Source of the DNA: HGM12998 sp900756495
Lineage (GTDB): Bacteria > Bacillota > Clostridia > Oscillospirales > Oscillospiraceae
Reading direction: 5' to 3'
DNA: 64,000 nt
NCBI GenBank assembly: GCA_958477305.1
Contig: CAUEFI010000011.1
Location: forward strand, 53,231 to 117,230
Below, one piece after another: positions 24,623 to 32,833 of the stretch. The position numbers and the translations under genes are program-made. The notes under the pieces were generated by a model, which saw only the letters and a list, made by a program, of their open reading frames with translations, was not told the origin of the DNA and searched no databases. Within the stretch, counting starts at the first letter, position 1. Each line of letters opens with the position of its first letter.

Positions 24623-25603
24623 ATGCGAGTTTTGACCGCGCTTGTGCTCTCCGCCCTTCTGCTGGGTGGCTCTGCTGCCGCCGTTGTGCCAGAGGAAGTT
24701 TTCCCCGCCGTGAACACCTATCCAGGCTTTATCGATATAGAAGAGGGGGCCTGGTATGCCGATGCCGCGCGGGTATGCTGCGAGGTTGGGTTGATGCAGG
24801 GGACAGGACAGGCCTTTGCACCTGACCAAATCTTGACCATTGGAGAGGTTGCTGCCATTGCCGCCCGGATGAACGAGGTCCTTACCGGGGATCCTATCAT
24901 CTCAGACACGGCCCGCCCCAATGAGACTGTACCCTGGTATCAGCGGTATGTAGACTATCTGGAAGAGCGCGGCATCTCTGTCGCTGCCCCCGGCGCCGCC
25001 GCCGCACGCATAGACTTTGTTACCCTCCTGCATGCCGTAGTACCGGAGGACATGCTCTCTCCTATCAATGCCGTCACCTCTCTCCCCGACACTCAGGACG
25101 CAGCTGTGCTGACCTTCTATCGCGCTGGCATTCTCACAGGGGTAGATCCGTGGGGGACCTTTTCCGCCGGCGGCTCCCTGACGCGGGCAGAAGCTGCCGC
25201 CATGGTGTCCCGGATCGTCCGGCCTGCGCTGCGGGTCTCCTTTGAGCCTGCCCCGTATCATCTCTTTCTGGCCGCTGGGCTGTCTCCCTCCGACGTTCTT
25301 TTTTCCACTGCAACACAGGTTATCACTGCCGGGGAATATCTGCCCTACCTCACAGAGCTGATCGGCGAGCTGGAGGCGGCCTGTGACAGCGCAGGGCTGG
25401 AATTCAACTGGTTTAACACTTATGGAGAGAAAACTTTTCTGGACTACGTGAAGGCATCCGCCATGGAGCACTTTGGTGTGACACGGGATATGGGAACTGA
25501 GCTGTATCAAAAGCTCGACATACAGGTCTTTTACAGCAAGCTTCTGGATCTTTGGGACGGGAACGGACTAAGCGTTGCAAACACGTCCAATGTGCAAACT
25601 TAA
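24623..25603 (+). CDS. Secreted SLH-domain protein between hisS and aspS
   Basis: A 326-residue protein with a short signal peptide (MRVLTALVLSALLLGGSAAA) and SLH-like repeats at about 33-80, 95-145 and 150-195 (ILTGVDPWGTFSAGGSLTRAEAAAMVSR is the clearest, read in parts). The C-terminal about 120 residues look like a helical chaperone/foldase N-domain (TYGEKTFLDYVKASAMEHF resembles SurA/PrsA-type helices), but no rotamase domain follows. Function unknown; probably cell-wall attached. It sits in a synthetase operon without its own evident promoter. Confidence 0.8.
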   Translation: MRVLTALVLSALLLGGSAAAVVPEEVFPAVNTYPGFIDIEEGAWYADAARVCCEVGLMQGTGQAFAPDQILTIGEVAAIAARMNEVLTGDPIISDTARPNETVPWYQRYVDYLEERGISVAAPGAAAARIDFVTLLHAVVPEDMLSPINAVTSLPDTQDAAVLTFYRAGILTGVDPWGTFSAGGSLTRAEAAAMVSRIVRPALRVSFEPAPYHLFLAAGLSPSDVLFSTATQVITAGEYLPYLTELIGELEAACDSAGLEFNWFNTYGEKTFLDYVKASAMEHFGVTRDMGTELYQKLDIQVFYSKLLDLWDGNGLSVANTSNVQT

Positions 25604-25706
25604 CGCCCCGCCCTTGCCGAGGCAGATCCTTCCGTTTTACCGGGCAAGTCCAGAAAGTCCGTTTTGTATTATTTAATTTATATATTACAATTTGGAGTTG
25701 AATTTT

Positions 25707-27506
25707 ATGGATCAAGCTACCTTTTACCGCACTCACACCTGTGGAGAGCTCCGCTTGAAGCATGTCGGCCAGAGCGTTACCTTAGCCGGCTTTCTGGAGA
25801 ACTTCCGGGAGGTTGGGCAAAATTTTGCCTTTGCTGTCCTGCGGGACTTCTATGGTGTGACCCAGGTTGTGATAGAGAACGAGGAGATGTGGAAGCTCTT
25901 TAAGGGCCTCAACAAGGAGTCTACCGTATCGGTCACCGGCACAGTCCGGGAGCGGGATTCCAAAAATCCCAAACTGGCCACTGGAGATATCGAGCTGGTC
26001 CCCACGAAAGTCGAGGTTCTGGGCCGTTGCCGCCACAATGAACTTCCTTTCCAGATAAACCGCAGCCGCGAGGCCGATGAGTCCGCCCGCCTCAAGTACC
26101 GCTACCTGGATCTCCGCAATCCTGATGTAAAACGCAACATGATCCTGCGTAGCCAAGTAGTCGCTGCCCTTCGGACCGCTATGACGGATCACGGCTTTAT
26201 GGAAATTACCACCCCCATTCTCACCGCCTCTTCTCCGGAGGGCGCCCGAGATTATCTGGTGCCAAGCCGGAAGCACCCCGGCAAATTCTATGCGCTGCCC
26301 CAGGCCCCTCAACAGTTCAAGCAGCTGCTCATGGCCTCCGGCTTTGACAAGTACTTTCAGATCGCTCCCTGCTTCCGGGATGAGGATGCCCGCGGAGACC
26401 GTTCCCCCGGTGAGTTCTATCAGCTGGATATGGAGATGGCCTTTGCGGGGCAAGAGGATGTCTTTGCCGTTCTCGAAGATGTGCTCCCCCCTATCTTTGC
26501 CAAGTTCGGTAAGTACAACATCGCCTCCACCGCCCCATTTCAGCGCATCGCTTATCTGGACGCCATGGAACTCTATGGCTCAGACAAACCGGATCTGCGT
26601 ATCGACCTGACCGTCACTGACGTCACCTCCCTGATGGCCAACTGTGGCTTCCCCCCCTTCCAGGAGAGCATCGTCAAGGCTATTGTTGTTTCTGACTTTA
26701 CCGGCACCCGCAAACAGATCGACCAGCTCTGCGCTGACGTTGAGGTCCAGTCGGGAGAGAAGGCCTATTGGTTCCGCCTGGATGAGAAGGGTGATCTGGT
26801 AGGCGGCATCTCTAAATTTCTTCAGGAGTCTAAGGAGGCCGTCATTTCCAAGCTGGATTTGAGACCCGGCTCTTTTGTAGGTCTCACCGCCGGAAAATTG
26901 CTTGCCGCCCAGAAGACCGCCGGGGTGCTGCGCAGCAAGCTGGGCAGCTTCTGTCCCAACCACATGGACCAGGAGCGCTATGAATTCTGCTGGATTGTGG
27001 ACTTTCCCATGTATGAAATCGGTGAAGAGTCCGGTGAGCTGGAATTCTGTCACAACCCCTTCTCCATGCCCAACGGCGGATTGGAGATTTTGAAAAAGGC
27101 CGCCGCAGGCGAGGTCGATCCCCTGTCCATCACCGCCTTCCAGTATGACTTGGTATGCAACGGCGTAGAACTCTCCTCCGGAGCCGTACGGAATCACGAC
27201 CCGGAAATTATGGTGGAGGCTTTTCATTTGGTACGGCTGGGAGAGGAAGATGTAAAGGCCAAGTTCCCGGCCATGTACAACGCCTTCACTTATGGCGCTC
27301 CCCCCCATGCCGGAATTGCCCCTGGTGTGGATCGGATGGTCATGCTTCTGGCCGGCGAGGACTCTATTCGGGAAATCATTCCCTTCCCCATGAATAAAAA
27401 CGCTCAGGATTTGATGATGGGAGCGCCAGGCTTTGTCGAGCAGCGGCAGCTGGATGAGTTAAATATCATGTGTACCAAAACTGAGGATAATGCTTCCTGT
27501 GAATAA
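25707..27506 (+). CDS. aspS: Aspartyl-tRNA synthetase
   Basis: A 599-residue bacterial-type AspRS: N-terminal OB-fold anticodon domain (about 1-130), class II core with motif 2 (APCFRDEDARGDRSPGEFYQ, about 215-234), a GAD insertion domain (about 290-420) and motif 3 (GIAPGVDRMVMLLAG). TTGGAG lies 9 bases before the ATG at 25707; the TTG starts upstream overlap that ribosome site. An AT-rich TTGTAT-16-TACAAT pair at 25662-25689 might be a weak extra promoter but sits almost on the ribosome site. Whether the hisS T-box reaches this gene is untested. Confidence 0.95.
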   Translation: MDQATFYRTHTCGELRLKHVGQSVTLAGFLENFREVGQNFAFAVLRDFYGVTQVVIENEEMWKLFKGLNKESTVSVTGTVRERDSKNPKLATGDIELVPTKVEVLGRCRHNELPFQINRSREADESARLKYRYLDLRNPDVKRNMILRSQVVAALRTAMTDHGFMEITTPILTASSPEGARDYLVPSRKHPGKFYALPQAPQQFKQLLMASGFDKYFQIAPCFRDEDARGDRSPGEFYQLDMEMAFAGQEDVFAVLEDVLPPIFAKFGKYNIASTAPFQRIAYLDAMELYGSDKPDLRIDLTVTDVTSLMANCGFPPFQESIVKAIVVSDFTGTRKQIDQLCADVEVQSGEKAYWFRLDEKGDLVGGISKFLQESKEAVISKLDLRPGSFVGLTAGKLLAAQKTAGVLRSKLGSFCPNHMDQERYEFCWIVDFPMYEIGEESGELEFCHNPFSMPNGGLEILKKAAAGEVDPLSITAFQYDLVCNGVELSSGAVRNHDPEIMVEAFHLVRLGEEDVKAKFPAMYNAFTYGAPPHAGIAPGVDRMVMLLAGEDSIREIIPFPMNKNAQDLMMGAPGFVEQRQLDELNIMCTKTEDNASCE

Positions 27507-27512
27507 CAGATT

Positions 27513-27551
27513 TGGGGCTACGGCGATCGCCGTAGCCCCAGCTCCTTTTTC
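27513..27551 (+). terminator. Terminator of aspS
   Basis: A 28-base perfect palindrome (TGGGGCTACGGCG and its complement, 27513-27540) followed by GCTCCTTTTT. Confidence 0.9.
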
Positions 27552-27696
27552 TGCGCCAAAATTTTTCTGTCGTCTCTACTGAATCAACACTCCTTTTGAA
27601 TTTCCGATGCAGGGTTGGACAACTGCTTCTTATCCCGCTGCACCGCTGGAATTAGAACTACTTTTCACATTTTCCACCCGCTTGTCCACAAACCAT

Positions 27697-27740
27697 AAAA
27701 AAGGGCCTTGGCTCTCTTCCGGATGCCAAGGTCCTTTTTT
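27697..27740. terminator. Bidirectional terminator between aspS and glyQS
   Basis: GGGCCTTGGC / GCCAAGGTCC with six A/T on each side; it serves the minus-strand glyQS four bases away and can back up the aspS terminator. The 27552-27696 stretch before it shows nothing recognisable. Confidence 0.85.
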
Positions 27741-27743
27741 CCT

Positions 27744-29165
27744 TTACAGTTTTACACGCTCCAAAAGATAGGCCTTTACCTGGTCAATGGGTATACGAAC
27801 CTGCTCCATAGAGTCCCGCTCTCGAATGGTAACACAGTGGTCGGCCTCCTCCGTCTCGCTGCCCACCGTCTGAAAATCCACGGTGATGCAGAAGGGGGTG
27901 CCAATCTCGTCCTGACGACGATAGCGCTTGCCGATGGACCCCGCGTCGTCGTAGTCGGCCATAAACTCCTTGCACAGCTCAGTCTGGAGCTCCCGTGCCT
28001 TGTCGCCCAACTTTTTGGACAGGGGCAGCACAGCACATTTGAAAGGGGCCAGAGCGGGGTGGAGCCGGAGAACCGTACGCACATCATTTTTGGCCTCGTC
28101 CACCACCTCCTCGTCATATGCGTCGCACAGAACGGCCAGCACCGAGCGCTCGACGCCCAGAGAGGGTTCGATCACATAGGGAATATAGTGCTCATTTTTC
28201 TCCTGGTCGAAGTAAGTGAGATCCTTGCCCGAGGTAGTCTGGTGCTGGTTTAAGTCATAGTCGGTGCGGTCGGCCACGCCCCACAGCTCGCCCCAGCCAA
28301 AGGGGAAGAGGAACTCAAAGTCAGTGGTGGCCTTAGAGTAAAAACAAAGCTCCTCCGGGTCGTGATCCCTCAGGCGCAGGTTCTCGTCCTTCAGACCGAT
28401 GGAGAGCAGCCACTGGTGGCAGAAGTTGCGCCAATACTGGAACCACTCCAGGTCAGTTCCCGGTTTGCAGAAGAACTCCAGCTCCATCTGCTCAAACTCC
28501 CGCACACGGAAGATGAAGTTGCCCGGTGTAATTTCATTGCGGAAGGACTTGCCAATCTGCCCGATTCCGAAGGGCAGCTTCCGGCGGGTCGTACGCTGGA
28601 CATTCACAAAATTTGTAAATATCCCCTGAGCAGTCTCAGGCCGGAGGTAGACCGTATTCTTGGCGTCTTCAGTCACTCCCTGAAAGGTTTTAAACATCAG
28701 GTTAAATTGGCGTATGTCGGTAAAATTATGCTTGCCGCACGTGGGGCAGGGGATGTCGTGCTCTTCTACAAAGTCCTTCATCTCCTGCTGAGAGAAGGCG
28801 TCAATGGGTTTTGGCAGGAGATAGCCGCTCTCGGCACACCAGTCCTCAATGACCTTGTCAGCGCGGAAACGCTCATGGCATTCCCGGCAGTCCATCAGAG
28901 GGTCGGAAAAACCGGCAAGATGTCCGGAGGCAACCCAGGTCTGCGGGTTCATCAGAATGGCGGCATCCAACCCTACGTTATAGGGATTCTCTTGGACAAA
29001 TTTCTTCCACCAAGCCTTCTTTATGTTGTTTTTGAGCTCCACACCCAGGGGGCCGTAGTCCCATGTGTTGGCTAAGCCGCCATAGATCTCGCTGCCGGCA
29101 AAGATAAAGCCCCGGCCCTTGCACAAGGCCACAATCTTGTCCATGGTTTTGTCGGTGTTTTTCAT
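27744..29165 (-). CDS. glyQS: Glycyl-tRNA synthetase, single-chain dimeric type
   Basis: A 473-residue class II GlyRS of the alpha2 (eukaryote/archaea/Firmicute) type rather than the alpha-beta form. Landmarks: GRGFIFAGSEIYGGLANTWDYGPLG (read in parts) at the N-terminus, a CRECH...CPTCGKHNF insertion, motif 2 (FGIGQIGKSFRNEITPGNF) and motif 3 (YVIEPSLGVERSVLAVL). Start at 29165: AAGGAG is 7 bases upstream, whereas it would be 1 base from the ATG at 29171. Controlled by the Gly T-box upstream. Confidence 0.95.
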   Translation of the reverse strand: MKNTDKTMDKIVALCKGRGFIFAGSEIYGGLANTWDYGPLGVELKNNIKKAWWKKFVQENPYNVGLDAAILMNPQTWVASGHLAGFSDPLMDCRECHERFRADKVIEDWCAESGYLLPKPIDAFSQQEMKDFVEEHDIPCPTCGKHNFTDIRQFNLMFKTFQGVTEDAKNTVYLRPETAQGIFTNFVNVQRTTRRKLPFGIGQIGKSFRNEITPGNFIFRVREFEQMELEFFCKPGTDLEWFQYWRNFCHQWLLSIGLKDENLRLRDHDPEELCFYSKATTDFEFLFPFGWGELWGVADRTDYDLNQHQTTSGKDLTYFDQEKNEHYIPYVIEPSLGVERSVLAVLCDAYDEEVVDEAKNDVRTVLRLHPALAPFKCAVLPLSKKLGDKARELQTELCKEFMADYDDAGSIGKRYRRQDEIGTPFCITVDFQTVGSETEEADHCVTIRERDSMEQVRIPIDQVKAYLLERVKL

Positions 29166-29209
29166 GTCCATTCTCCTTACATGTGTAGTGATTCGCACCG
29201 GCAAGGGGC

Positions 29210-29463
29210 CCCGAGGGGCAAAAAACGCCCTGAGCCGGTACTTCGGCTCAGGGCGAACATGTTGTCCGTGGTTCCACCTGAATTCGCGTCTGGCTGACGC
29301 GCACTCAAATCCGGTAACGTCGGAGGACGGCGGAGCATTTCCTCTCCGCGGCTCCCGGGCGCCTTCACCGCCGCTCTCAGGAAGCCTTTCACCGCCGGCT
29401 TCTCTCTGCTTTCTGAGCGGCCGGGTACTCCTCCCGGTCTCTGCCTGTTGCTTTGTGGAGCAC
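29210..29463 (-). promoter_or_regulatory. T-box leader for glyQS, tRNA-Gly specific
   Basis: On the minus strand: AGTA in GGAGGAGTACC, AGAGAG plus a GGCGGTGAAA loop, specifier GGC (29363-29361) after GTGAA, and T-box GGTGGAACCACGG (29278-29266) exposing TGGA, which fits the UCCA end of tRNA-Gly. A 12-bp terminator hairpin (29220-29255) with CGCCCTGAGCCG stem ends in TTTTTT. Specifier and T-box agree on glycine. Confidence 0.93.
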
Positions 29464-29492
29464 ATTTTATCACCAAACACTTCTGCCGTCAA
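29464..29492 (-). promoter_or_regulatory. Promoter for the glyQS T-box transcript
   Basis: Minus strand TTGACG (29487-29492), 17 bases, TAAAAT (29464-29469). It starts only 11 bases past the gpr stop. Confidence 0.8.
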
Positions 29493-29502
29493 GAACAAAA
29501 TG

Positions 29503-30408
29503 TCAAGACAGGAGCATCTCCACATCCTCCACCGTCAGGCCCGGCTGGAGAGCCAGGTTGATGCCGAACCCTATGACCTTCGAGAGGTCAGCCACTTGCG
29601 CATCAATGTCCTTGGGGGTAACAATGAGGCCCTTTCCGGCTCCCCGCAGAACCTCAGGGTCCAAATCCTCCCGCCCCGCTTCGGAGAGCACATCCAATGC
29701 CAGTGTGGCCGCATCCACCACCGTCGGAACCCCTACTGCCACCACTGGAACGCCCAGCGTCTCCGCGTTGAGTGCGGCCCGGGCATTACCGACCCCTGCA
29801 CCGGGGACAATACCCGTATCCGCAAGCTGCACGGTAGAGCAAACCCGGTCCAAGCTTCTGGATGCCAGCGCATCTACAGCCACAACACAGTCAGGCCGAA
29901 TCTTTTCCACCAATGCGGAGACCATTTCACCACTCTCCATACCGGTCGTCCCCAGCACACCAGCCGCCAAGGCCGAGACCGAGCGAAAGGCTGCAAAGTG
30001 CTCCGGCACCTGAGTCACCAAGTGCCGGGTGACCAAGGTGTGGTCAGCGGCTTTGGGGCCAACGGCATCGGGTGTAATTGCCCGGTTGCCAAGTCCCACT
30101 ACCAGTGCCGACGCCCCTGCTTTCAGCCCCAGCAGATTGCGCAGCTCCTCCGCCAAGGCCCGAACCGCCCGACAAAAGGCGTCCTCCTCCCGCCGGTGCA
30201 GACCAGACAGCTCCAGCGTCACATAGGTCCCCACTGGCTTGCCCAGCGCGGTTGCCCCCTGTTCATTAAGAATCTTTACCGTCGTGACTTGATAGCCCTC
30301 CCGCTCCGAGTCCCGGGCCTCCACCCCTTCCAGACGGGTCTCTTTCTCCGCCGACTGCGCCCAGAGCTCACGCGCCTCTACTGCCAAGTCGGTGCGGCGT
30401 TCCAGCAT
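29503..30408 (-). CDS. gpr: Spore germination protease GPR
   Basis: A 301-residue aspartic-type endopeptidase that degrades small acid-soluble spore proteins at germination. The N-terminal RTDLAVEARE block next to the auto-processing site is diagnostic, as are VVGLGNRAITPDAVGPK (split) and GTTGMESGEMV. The pro-sequence before RTDLA is only four residues, shorter than in Bacillus. This indicates a sporulating organism. A possible forespore-type promoter (GCATTT, 16 bases, CTATATAA) lies about 40-70 bases upstream but is weak evidence. Confidence 0.93.
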   Translation of the reverse strand: MLERRTDLAVEARELWAQSAEKETRLEGVEARDSEREGYQVTTVKILNEQGATALGKPVGTYVTLELSGLHRREEDAFCRAVRALAEELRNLLGLKAGASALVVGLGNRAITPDAVGPKAADHTLVTRHLVTQVPEHFAAFRSVSALAAGVLGTTGMESGEMVSALVEKIRPDCVVAVDALASRSLDRVCSTVQLADTGIVPGAGVGNARAALNAETLGVPVVAVGVPTVVDAATLALDVLSEAGREDLDPEVLRGAGKGLIVTPKDIDAQVADLSKVIGFGINLALQPGLTVEDVEMLLS

Positions 30409-30510
30409 TACAACTCCCCCTATATCTTGTGGATTTTCATTTATATAGCCCTAGTTTTTGCGCCAAATGCTCCCCTATACAAAAAGTGCGTAAAAAAGTG
30501 AAAAAAACAG

Positions 30511-30539
30511 TTGCATTTTTCCCTTTTGGCTGGTAAAAT
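30511..30539 (+). promoter_or_regulatory. Promoter for rpsT
   Basis: TTGCAT (30511-30516), 17 bases, TAAAAT (30534-30539), 60 bases before the start codon. Confidence 0.75.
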
Positions 30540-30598
30540 AATAATCTGCACGGGCAAACTGTGTTTATGATCATCACGTATCGGAGGAGGTGTTTGGT

Positions 30599-30862
30599 TT
30601 GCCGAATATTAAGTCTGCCAAAAAGCGTGTCCTGGTTAACAAGACCAAGGCCATGCAGAACAAGGCCGCCAGATCCGCGCTGAAGACCGACATCAAGAAG
30701 TTTGAGGCCGCGGTGGCCGAAGGCAACCGCAGCGAGGCCGATGCCGCTTACAAGGTGGCCGTTAAGGCTGTCGATAAAGCCGTGGGCCATGGTCTGCTGC
30801 ACAGGAACAATGCCGCTCACAAGAAAAGCAGCATGACCCTGAAGCTGAATAAGCTGGCCTAA
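30599..30862 (+). CDS. rpsT: Ribosomal protein S20
   Basis: An 87-residue basic protein beginning MPNIKSAKKRV, with the HRNNAAHKKS block near the end, typical of bS20. The start codon is TTG at 30599, as is common for this gene; GGAGGAGG sits 9-16 bases upstream. A GTG three codons earlier would overlap the ribosome site. Monocistronic between a promoter and a strong terminator. Confidence 0.95.
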   Translation: MPNIKSAKKRVLVNKTKAMQNKAARSALKTDIKKFEAAVAEGNRSEADAAYKVAVKAVDKAVGHGLLHRNNAAHKKSSMTLKLNKLA

Positions 30863-30881
30863 GTCTACTTCTGGTGTCACA

Positions 30882-30914
30882 CAAAAACCGCCTGTGGTTG
30901 CAGGCGGTTTTTTG
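30882..30914 (+). terminator. Terminator of rpsT
   Basis: CCGCCTG-TGGTTG-CAGGCGG followed by TTTTTTG. Confidence 0.92.
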
Positions 30915-30950
30915 TATTTCTGTCGAATGCTGGAGAAAGGAGGGTGACCC

Positions 30951-31832
30951 TTGAAGCACTTTCTGGAACGGGCGCCGGTCAGGTTTGCCCTAGAGATTGC
31001 CGATATTTACTTTTCCCGCCGGGTCTCCCGGTCAGCAGCTGAACTGGCCTACTTTCTGATTTTGTCCTTCTTCCCGATTCTTATCTGTATCAATGCCTTT
31101 ATCGGTCTGCTGGATGTCGATATCTCCTCTCTGCTGGAGGCCGCCGCTCCCTTTCTTCCCGTTGCCGCACTGGATATTTTGGGGGACTACGTGGTATATA
31201 TCTCCGATAACCAATCCCGCGCCATGCTGGGTGCGGGGGTGGTTATGACCCTCCTCTCTGCGTCCGCCGCCTTCCGCTCTCTCATGAAGATTATGGACGA
31301 CATCTACCAGCGCAGGAGTTATAAGGGATTATGGCAGGTCGTGGCCAGCGTAATCTATTCTGTGCTCTTTCTCATCACCATCTATCTCTCCATGGCCGTG
31401 CTTCTCACCGGCGGCTGGCTCTTTCAGTTTCTCGAGCAGGCGCTCCACTTGGAGAGCCGGGCCCTTCCATGGGACTGGCAGTGGATGCGCTTTTTGATCC
31501 TCTTCTGCCTGGTTCTCATCTTCGTGCTGCTGGCCTATCGCCTCTCAGCGCCCAGGGGCGGCCCCAGAGCCCCCATTCTCACCGGCGGCTTCATTGCCGC
31601 CGTCGCCCTAGTAGCCGCTTCCGTGCTCTTCTCCTGGTTCATCGGCATGTCCTCCCGCTACTCCATGGTCTACGGCTCACTCGCCTCTGTCATAATCCTC
31701 ATGGTATGGCTCTATCTGTGCGGCAACATCCTTATTCTAGGCAATATTTTTAACTGTGTCTGGTATCGGCGAAAAAAGAAGCAGTACCTGCTGGAGATGC
31801 GCGAAATTGCCCGCGAACGCGAGGAGGAGTGA
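30951..31832 (+). CDS. YihY/BrkB family inner membrane protein
   Basis: A 293-residue protein with six predicted membrane segments and family blocks RVSRSAAELAYFLILSFFPILI (split, about residues 24-45) and YGSLASVIILMVWLYLCGNILILG (near 243-266). Once annotated as ribonuclease BN, the family is now regarded as membrane proteins of unclear function. Start is TTG behind AAAGGAGG. The C-terminus is highly charged (RKKKQYLLEMREIARERE). Confidence 0.88.
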   Translation: MKHFLERAPVRFALEIADIYFSRRVSRSAAELAYFLILSFFPILICINAFIGLLDVDISSLLEAAAPFLPVAALDILGDYVVYISDNQSRAMLGAGVVMTLLSASAAFRSLMKIMDDIYQRRSYKGLWQVVASVIYSVLFLITIYLSMAVLLTGGWLFQFLEQALHLESRALPWDWQWMRFLILFCLVLIFVLLAYRLSAPRGGPRAPILTGGFIAAVALVAASVLFSWFIGMSSRYSMVYGSLASVIILMVWLYLCGNILILGNIFNCVWYRRKKKQYLLEMREIAREREEE

Positions 31833-31866
31833 CATCTGCCGGTTGTACCGGCACAAAAAAGGTCTG

Positions 31867-31896
31867 TTGGCAGCGCTTTTCCTTCCATGCTACAAT
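31867..31896 (+). promoter_or_regulatory. Promoter for the SDR gene
   Basis: TTGGCA (31867-31872), 18 bases, TACAAT (31891-31896), about 50 bases before the ATG. Confidence 0.65.
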
Positions 31897-31948
31897 AATT
31901 AAAAGTCCTTCCTCTGCAATTGGGGAATGTAAAGAAAGGAATGGTAGC

Positions 31949-32755
31949 ATGGCAGCGACTACAGCACCCATCAGCAATATGAGCAACGCCTTTTCTGTGG
32001 CGGGCTACAACGTATTGGTTACCGGAGGCAGCAAAGGCATCGGCCTGGGTATTGCGGAAGCGTTTGCCCAATGCGGTGCCAATGTTGCAATCCTCTGCCG
32101 GGATGCCGCCCAGGGCAGAGAGGCTCTGAACCTGCTGGAGCGCCACGGCACCAACTGTCTCTGCCTCAGCTGCAATGTCGCCGACCTCAACAGCGTTCGA
32201 TCTGCTGTGAAGGAGGCGCTCTCTTTTTGGGGGCATATTGACGTACTGGTAAACAACGCCGGCTCTGCAATCATCGGCTCCTTTCTGGAGGATGTGGATC
32301 TGTCGCACTGGCATACAGTCCTGGCTACCAATCTGGATGGTCCCGCCAATCTATGCCACGAAGTGGCGCCGGGCATGATAGCGCGCGGTGCAGGCTGTAT
32401 CATCAATATCTCCTCCACCGGTGCCCAGTCGGTGGATAACACCCGTACCCACCCTAAAATCTCCTATCACGTGTCCAAGGCAGGACTAGACCATTTTACC
32501 CGCTATCTGGCCTCCGAGCTGGGTGGAACCGGCGTACGTGTCAACTGCATTGAGCCAGGAATCACCCATACCGACCTGGACCGGTTCCTTCCCCCCGAGG
32601 TCTTCGACATGGTGGACAGCCGCCTTCCCATGGGACGGTTTGCCGACCCCCTGGAAGTAGGGGCGCTGTGCGTCTACATGGCCTCCCCGGCCGGATGCCA
32701 TATGACCGGCTCCGTGGTCGTACACGACGGCGGTCTGCTGTGCATGAGCGATTAG
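31949..32755 (+). CDS. Short-chain dehydrogenase/reductase
   Basis: A 268-residue classical SDR: cofactor motif TGGSKGIG (about residues 25-32), NNAG (about 101-104), active-site Ser in ISSTG and YHVSK (Tyr-x-x-x-Lys, about 173-177). The residue after the first beta-alpha-beta (CRD) is compatible with NADP(H). Substrate unknown. It stands alone between its promoter and a strong terminator. AAAGGAATGG precedes the ATG. Confidence 0.9.
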   Translation: MAATTAPISNMSNAFSVAGYNVLVTGGSKGIGLGIAEAFAQCGANVAILCRDAAQGREALNLLERHGTNCLCLSCNVADLNSVRSAVKEALSFWGHIDVLVNNAGSAIIGSFLEDVDLSHWHTVLATNLDGPANLCHEVAPGMIARGAGCIINISSTGAQSVDNTRTHPKISYHVSKAGLDHFTRYLASELGGTGVRVNCIEPGITHTDLDRFLPPEVFDMVDSRLPMGRFADPLEVGALCVYMASPAGCHMTGSVVVHDGGLLCMSD

Positions 32756-32759
32756 CTCG

Positions 32760-32811
32760 CATATGAAAACTCCCGCCCGGCGCTTTCGCACCGGGCGGGA
32801 GTTTTCATATG
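32760..32811. terminator. 21-bp bidirectional terminator between converging genes
   Basis: A perfect 21-bp stem (32760-32780 with 32791-32811), core AACTCCCGCCCGG, with A and T tracts inside the outer stem, serving the plus-strand SDR gene and the minus-strand M23 peptidase gene. Confidence 0.9.
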
Positions 32812-32833
32812 CGTAAATCCCTCTCCACACACA

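Noticed and set aside
27676..27692. DnaA-box-like TTGTCCACA near 27682
   Set aside because: A single mismatched copy far from the origin, within background for this sequence.
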